Part shown: positions 12,776 to 17,454 of the stretch, one piece after another
Numbering within the stretch: position 1 is the first letter of the stretch
Layout of the letters: every line of letters begins with the position of its first letter
Assembly (NCBI GenBank): GCA_036744635.1
Contig: DAIOHQ010000086.1
Span: 1 to 17,454 of the forward strand
Direction of reading: 5' to 3'
Length of the DNA stretch: 17,454 bases
Origin: DAIOHQ01 sp036744635
GTDB taxonomy: Bacteria; Planctomycetota; Phycisphaerae; Tepidisphaerales; Tepidisphaeraceae
Translations under genes and position numbers: made by a program
Notes under the pieces: model-generated
Databases searched by the model: none
Seen by the model: only the letters and a program-made list of their open reading frames with translations
What the model was told of the DNA's origin: nothing

Positions 12776-13461
12776 AGGGCGGCAAATCAAAGCTCGATTG
12801 GTCGGTGTTTGACGCGGAGCACGCGACGGCGAATGCACACCATGAGGCGGCGCATGCTGTCTCGTATTTCATCTGCGGCATGCCCGCCGAACACCTAGTT
12901 CATATCAGCATGATCGGTGACGATGACACGGTCGCCCGCATTCGGCGTACCCATTGCATTGATGCCTTGCTCCTGAGCTCAATAGAACCCGCCACAGTTC
13001 CACCTGAGCTTGCAGACGTATATCGGCGCGCGGCTATTCGTGAGAGTGTCTTCGGCTTCGCCGGTCCTGCTGCGGACAACCGATTTAAGAATGGTTCTGA
13101 CGATTGGTTTCAGGATATGTGCGACAACGGGCTTTACTTGGAAAATACAGACTTCTCCCGCCCATTAGAGTACGCCACGAACATTTTGCGCACCGGGGGG
13201 CTCGCGTGGCATTTGCTGCGCACCGCGGCGCGATGGACGGATGAATTGTTGGATGTGCCGCGCGTCTGGAACACAATCACGGCGCTGGCGAACCGACTTG
13301 CGGTCGGCAAGATCATGCCCGGCCATAAAGCCTTTGGCATTATGGAATCCGCCTGGGGCGGTTCTGCTTCGTCTATTCCAGTCCTCGACCTCGGCATTAG
13401 GTGGCGACGTCGGTTCTTTGGCGCACGCCCCAGCGCTCCGGCCGATCTTCTGCGGAAGTGA
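12772..13461 (+). CDS. Stand-alone M41-like HExxH metallopeptidase, putative antirepressor protease
   Basis: A 229-residue protein starting at GTG 12772, inside the repressor stop (GTGA). Residues 24-36 read HEAAHAVSYFICG, the zinc motif HExxH (His24, Glu25, His28) in the form seen in peptidase M41 (FtsH protease domain: HEAGHAVVA...G). IRESVFGFAGPAADNRF (residues 89-105) matches the M41 'i.v..aGpaAE' helix. A downstream TDF (Asp127) is a candidate third zinc ligand. There is no AAA ATPase domain and no membrane segment. Phage repressor-linked ImmA proteases occupy this position, cutting the repressor after damage. ImmA normally has a different fold signature, so this would be an M41-type equivalent. 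Substrate is inferred from coupling. Confidence 0.75.
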   Translation: MKGGKSKLDWSVFDAEHATANAHHEAAHAVSYFICGMPAEHLVHISMIGDDDTVARIRRTHCIDALLLSSIEPATVPPELADVYRRAAIRESVFGFAGPAADNRFKNGSDDWFQDMCDNGLYLENTDFSRPLEYATNILRTGGLAWHLLRTAARWTDELLDVPRVWNTITALANRLAVGKIMPGHKAFGIMESAWGGSASSIPVLDLGIRWRRRFFGARPSAPADLLRK

Positions 13462-13571
13462 CGGCACAATCCCAATAGGAACGATTCTGGCGCGTCGATG
13501 TTTCGGGCGGGTCAATGGTCAACCGATGGCCTGATCGTTTGCTGGCGTTTGACTGGAGGCGGTGACGGCGC
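13462..13571. other. Spacer between metallopeptidase and integrase terminator
   Basis: I see no gene, repeat or clear signal. It is the convergent junction of the rightward lysogeny pair and the leftward integrase gene. Confidence 0.4.
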
Positions 13572-13600
13572 AAAAAAATCCCCCAGCACGCGCCGGGGGA
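13572..13600 (-). terminator. Intrinsic terminator behind integrase
   Basis: On the minus strand TCCCCC pairs with GGGGGA (arms 13595-13600 and 13579-13584, ten-base loop), directly followed by seven Ts (13572-13578). It stops leftward transcription from the integrase gene, protecting the rightward lysogeny pair. Rightward, the hairpin has no U-run behind it. Confidence 0.8.
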
Positions 13601-13682
13601 CAAAGGGTGTGCAGTGGAGTTGTTCAGTTCGCCACTACAAAAATATCATCGGATCCGATAGCCCGCGACTTTAGCAGAGACT

Positions 13683-14939
13683 TCATCCAATCTTGGCCAT
13701 AACCACGTCGGCCTTGCGTCCATCCTCTTCGGCGTAGCGCTGCGCCATCGCCAGTGACTTTTGCCCGAGCACCGCCCGCGCCGCATCCAGCCCGAACTCG
13801 TGGTTGATCTCCGTGGCCGCGGAGTGCCGCAACTGGTGGGGGTGCCACGATGGGATTTCCGCCAGCTTGCACGCCCTGGCAATCGCCCGGCGATAGCTGG
13901 CTACGTCGTACCGATCGCGCGGCGCCCGTTGCCGTCGCCCCTTGGCTTTCGCCGCCTTCGCCGCCCGCATGAGCTGTGAAGGTGTCATCGGCGAACCACT
14001 CTCGGCCCGCTGTTTGGCCTGCTCCGCGCGTCGCTCGGCCTCGGCGTCGGTGGGTGAGAAGATGTAGGCCGACAAGTCGGATTTGAGGAACGGGGCGAGC
14101 ACCTCCTGCGCCCGCTTGCCGATCCTGATTTCGCGCACGTGGCCATGGTGTTCGGTCTTGTGGTGTGCCGGCCGGTAAATCCATGCCTTGCCGCCGCGCT
14201 GGTCGATATCGCACGTCCGCATGATGCAGATTTCCCCGCCTCGGGCGCCGGTGCGGCGCTGCAGTTGAACCATCGCTGCGACTTGTCGCGATAGCAGGGG
14301 GAGCACCATTTCCACGTGTGCATCGGGCACGGGGCGCACCGGGGTTGCTTCCCGCGCCTTGCTCTTGCCCTGTCGCAATCCCGCGACGGACGCCAGTCCC
14401 TGATAAACCGCCGGCGGGGTAAGCTCGTTCGCCGTCGCCCACTTGAACGCCTGTTTGATTCTGTCGGTCTGCCGGTTGGCGTAGGTCCTGCAGGCGCCGG
14501 GGAATTTCTTGACAGTCTTGGTCTTGGCGTCGATTTCCTCGCGCGGCTGCAGCATGGTCTCGCGCACGGCCTGCAGCGCCACCGGCCCGAACGCCGCGGC
14601 GGGGGTGCGCCCGTACAGCCTGGCCAGCGGGCGCAGCGCCTGCCGAAAATTGTCGGCCTCGGGCGATGGCGTTCCATCGCTGTTGACGTAATAGCTTTTG
14701 GCGTGCGTCCAGAACGCATCCACCAGCTCATTGACCGTCATGTCGGCCATGGCCTGAGGGGTTGGCGCAGCGCGGCCGCCGATCATGTACTCGGCCATCA
14801 GGCGGTTGTATTCCGCCCGGCTGTCGTCGGTGTTGTGCCGCCCGAGAAGATGATCCTTGCCGGCGATGGTGACGATGGCCTGGCCGGATTGCTTGTGAAG
14901 TCGATAGGACGGGAGGGAGTTGGAAGAGAGTTTCGGCAT
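13683..14939 (-). CDS. int: Phage tyrosine recombinase (integrase)
   Basis: A 418-residue site-specific recombinase. The N-terminal ~60 residues form an arm-binding-like region (SYRLHKQSGQAIVTIAGKDH). A SAM-like core-binding domain spans roughly 65-175. The catalytic domain has Arg233 in RRTGARGGEI, Lys261 in PAHHKTEHHGHVRE, His368 and Arg371 in HPHQLRHSAAT, and the nucleophile Tyr402 in AMAQRYAEED. The 'LGHs' box reads LGQKS, so the usual last His is Gln393. An inserted charged region (~280-335) is rich in Ala, Arg and Lys. AAGGAG lies seven bases before the ATG at 14939. It lies next to tRNA-Val, whose 3' end is the presumed target. Confidence 0.93.
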   Translation of the reverse strand: MPKLSSNSLPSYRLHKQSGQAIVTIAGKDHLLGRHNTDDSRAEYNRLMAEYMIGGRAAPTPQAMADMTVNELVDAFWTHAKSYYVNSDGTPSPEADNFRQALRPLARLYGRTPAAAFGPVALQAVRETMLQPREEIDAKTKTVKKFPGACRTYANRQTDRIKQAFKWATANELTPPAVYQGLASVAGLRQGKSKAREATPVRPVPDAHVEMVLPLLSRQVAAMVQLQRRTGARGGEICIMRTCDIDQRGGKAWIYRPAHHKTEHHGHVREIRIGKRAQEVLAPFLKSDLSAYIFSPTDAEAERRAEQAKQRAESGSPMTPSQLMRAAKAAKAKGRRQRAPRDRYDVASYRRAIARACKLAEIPSWHPHQLRHSAATEINHEFGLDAARAVLGQKSLAMAQRYAEEDGRKADVVMAKIG

Positions 14940-14945
14940 GGGGAG

Positions 14946-14995
14946 CTCCTTAAGAGTGCCAAAACGGAAGATTCCGTTTTTATTGGCGTCTTAAG
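14946..14995 (-). promoter_or_regulatory. Long imperfect inverted repeat covering the integrase ribosome binding site
   Basis: In the integrase message, CTTAAGA and TCTTAAG, GCC and GGC, then AAAACGGAA and TTCCGTTTT pair around a two-base TC loop (arms about 14971-14995 and 14949-14969). The right arm runs into AAGGAG (14946-14951), so the ribosome binding site is partly held in the stem. It may limit integrase translation. The inner stem followed by Ts in the + direction could alternatively act as a weak terminator or an arm site. Confidence 0.5.
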
Positions 14996-15054
14996 CCGCT
15001 CTGTCCCACGCGGGGCAGGTTTGCAAGTATTGCAATCGGCGTGATTTACGATCA

Positions 15055-15077
15055 TGGGCGATACAGGGCTCGAACCT
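15055..15077. other. Inferred phage attachment site (attR/attL) at tRNA 3' end
   Basis: The integrase gene and element DNA begin immediately beyond the tRNA 3' end, the standard target for tyrosine integrases. The conserved core should cover the T-arm and acceptor strand. The second copy would be at the left end, outside the window, so the exact core cannot be fixed here. Confidence 0.5.
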
Positions 15078-15128
15078 GTGACCCCCAGCGTGTCATGCTG
15101 GTGCGCTAGCCAACTGCGCCAATCGCCC
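15055..15128 (-). tRNA. tRNA-Val (anticodon GAC)
   Basis: A cloverleaf of 74 bases: acceptor stem GGGCGAT/ATCGCCC with discriminator A, D-arm GCGC...GCGC, anticodon stem CCAGC/GCTGG with loop ATGACAC (anticodon GAC, reading GTC), and T-arm ACAGG-TTCGAAC-CTGT. CCA is not encoded. Reading is leftward, so the 3' end faces the prophage; the tRNA stays complete after integration. Confidence 0.93.
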
Positions 15129-15186
15129 GGAATTTTGGATTGCCGGAGGGCAATGCTGCTGCCCGCCGCTTCTCGTCCAATAACAG

Positions 15187-15214
15187 ATTATATCCGCCTC
15201 CCTTGGAATCACAA
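15187..15214 (-). promoter_or_regulatory. Predicted promoter of tRNA-Val
   Basis: On the minus strand TTGTGA (15209-15214) and a perfect TATAAT (15187-15192) are 16 bases apart, about 60 bases before the tRNA 5' end. No other gene in that direction is served. Confidence 0.5.
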
Positions 15215-15334
15215 GCGGAATAACCCACCCAAATTCAACCCTGTCGAAATGCTTCGGCCAGAAATTTTTTCGCGAATATTTCTTTCGCCGGTCAATTTAT
15301 TCGATAGCACTATTGGACACTGACAAGGAGCATC

Positions 15335-15781
15335 ATGAAGACAATGCGTCGCAATCGGGGCTTTACGCTGGTGGAAATTCTGATCGTGGTGATCATTCTC
15401 GGCATCCTGGCCGCGATTGTGATCCCGCAGTTTACCAATGCCAGCACGGATGCCCGGCAGAACAGCTTAAGCAGCACGCTGCAGACGGTGCGCAGCCAGA
15501 TCGAGCTGTATAAGCTCCAGCACAACGACACCATGCCGCTGCTGATCACCACCACGCCGGCCTGGTCGGTCTTCACCGGCAAGACCAAGGCCGATGGCAC
15601 GGTCGGCGCTACTGCGGCATTCGTCTTCGGGCCTTACATGCAGAATGCGCCGGTCAATCCGCTCAACGGCCTGAACACAGTTGACACGGCCGCCGCCGCC
15701 GGCGTCGGCTGGGTCTATGATGAATCGACGGGTGTGATTCATGCGACCAACACCGACCAGTCGGCGGTGACCACAAACTGA
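15335..15781 (+). CDS. Type IV pilin / GspG-like pseudopilin
   Basis: A 148-residue secreted fibre subunit. It has a class III leader of nine residues (MKTMRRNRG), cleaved by prepilin peptidase before Phe10, with Glu at +5 (FTLVE), then a hydrophobic helix ILIVVIILGILAAIVIPQF. The following NASTDARQNSLSSTLQTVRS and QIELYKLQHND match the GspG/PilA start of the globular part; the C-terminal half is Thr/Ala-rich, with VYDESTGVIHATN. AAGGAG lies four bases before the ATG. It acts in the inner membrane as part of a type II secretion or type IV pilus apparatus. It stands alone with its own terminator, so it is probably a monocistronic host gene. GspG versus pilin is not decided. Confidence 0.85.
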   Translation: MKTMRRNRGFTLVEILIVVIILGILAAIVIPQFTNASTDARQNSLSSTLQTVRSQIELYKLQHNDTMPLLITTTPAWSVFTGKTKADGTVGATAAFVFGPYMQNAPVNPLNGLNTVDTAAAAGVGWVYDESTGVIHATNTDQSAVTTN

Positions 15782-15801
15782 ACGGCTGACCAACAAACTT
15801 G

Positions 15802-15831
15802 AGGATGGCGCCCGATGCGCCATCCTTTTTT
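15802..15831 (+). terminator. Intrinsic terminator of the pilin-like gene
   Basis: AGGATGGCGC (15802-15811) and GCGCCATCCT (15817-15826) form a perfect 10-bp stem with loop CCGAT, followed by a run of six Ts to 15831. It lies 21 bases after the stop. Confidence 0.92.
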
Positions 15832-15855
15832 ATTTGAACAACGGGTTGAGGTGAT

Positions 15856-17265
<1,410 letters not shown>

Positions 17266-17454
17266 CGTGGAATCCGCTCCAGTTAGATGGCGTCGATGAT
17301 AAGGTCCGATAGAAACGGCCGCAGCGTCGGCCCGGCTGCCAGCGTGTTGCGTGCGGGCAACGCGTGTTCCTTCTTTTCATCGGCACGGCGTGGCGTCCAC
17401 CCTAAGTTCGACTTTCGCACTTTTTAAGCAAATGAAACAGCAGTTGCCAAACAA
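17266..17454. other. Region upstream of response regulator
   Basis: This probably holds the regulator's promoter. No convincing -24/-12 or -35/-10 pair is visible. On the minus strand a 45-codon frame (17283-17420, GTG start, product ending PFLSDLIIDAI) has protein-like composition and ends 18 bases before the regulator start, but it has no ribosome binding site and I do not call it a gene. Near the end (17420-17440) the sequence becomes AT-richer. Confidence 0.3.

Larger units (their letters stand above)
1..15055. mobile_element. Prophage or phage-satellite, right-hand part (left end outside window)
   Basis: The interval carries a tyrosine integrase next to a tRNA 3' end, an XRE repressor with divergent promoters, a P4-type primase-helicase, an HK97-type prohead protease, P27 terminase small subunits and a tape measure protein. 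Nearly all genes run leftward with ATGA-type overlaps, as in a phage early-to-late transcription plan. The right edge is placed at the 3' end of tRNA-Val; beyond it are ordinary chromosomal genes. Tail genes imply a siphovirus-like particle. The left boundary, lysis genes, large terminase, portal and major capsid are not in the window, so completeness cannot be judged. Confidence 0.9.

Noticed and set aside
13633..13639. Half-site of the repressor operator (CACTACA)
   Set aside because: Only seven bases match and the other half is missing, so it is too weak to call a second operator.
13648..13659. 12-bp perfect palindrome ATCGGATCCGAT after the integrase stop
   Set aside because: Short, single, and without a second copy or a nearby promoter; expected by chance in this base composition.
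13624..14442. 272-residue reading frame on the minus strand inside the integrase gene
   Set aside because: It is in another frame of the integrase, has Gly/Arg/Pro-rich composition and no domain; the integrase frame has all catalytic motifs.

Overview
The window is mostly the right-hand part of an integrated temperate phage (or phage satellite), about 1-15055, next to a short piece of host chromosome, about 15055-17454. The host is high-GC. I infer a planctomycete, possibly a Phycisphaerae-like lineage. The evidence is a DUF1580-type protein (a family I know mainly from planctomycetes), a tyrosine recombinase whose C-terminus resembles planctomycete integrases, and a GspG/pilin-like gene beside an NtrC-type regulator. 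This rests on recall of families, not on a search.

Host side: an NtrC-family sigma-54 response regulator (15856-17265, -), a type IV pilin/GspG-like pseudopilin (15335-15781, +) with a strong intrinsic terminator, and tRNA-Val(GAC) (15055-15128, -). The tRNA 3' end faces the element, so it is the likely attachment site. The left boundary is outside the window.

Element, right to left: (1) a tyrosine integrase (-) with an inverted repeat covering its ribosome binding site, and a terminator behind it. (2) A rightward lysogeny pair: an XRE repressor overlapping by GTGA a stand-alone M41-like HExxH metallopeptidase. (3) A 63-bp control region where two face-to-face promoters share a spacer filled by one 20-bp palindrome. 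(4) A long leftward early region: a protein with a duplicated domain, a large protein with a MerR-like end, an AlpA-like HTH protein, a DUF1580 protein, a DUF2786/ExoX-C-like protein, a P4-type primase-helicase, a Topo VI-A/Spo11-like 'mini-A' protein, several small proteins and a second AlpA-like protein. An inverted TGAAC repeat between primase-helicase and mini-A is a candidate origin. (5) A morphogenesis segment: a coiled-coil protein, a small basic protein, an HK97-type prohead protease, a spacer with a G-quadruplex motif, two tandem P27-type terminase small subunits, a protein of unknown function and a tail tape measure protein. From the first terminase gene to the tape measure, each gene overlaps the next by ATGA.

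The genes fit a temperate siphovirus-like element: integration at a tRNA, a repressor/protease switch, self-directed replication and head-tail assembly. No large terminase, portal or major capsid gene lies between the small terminase and tape measure genes, where they are normally found. The element is therefore rearranged, deleted or satellite-like, or carries those genes further left.
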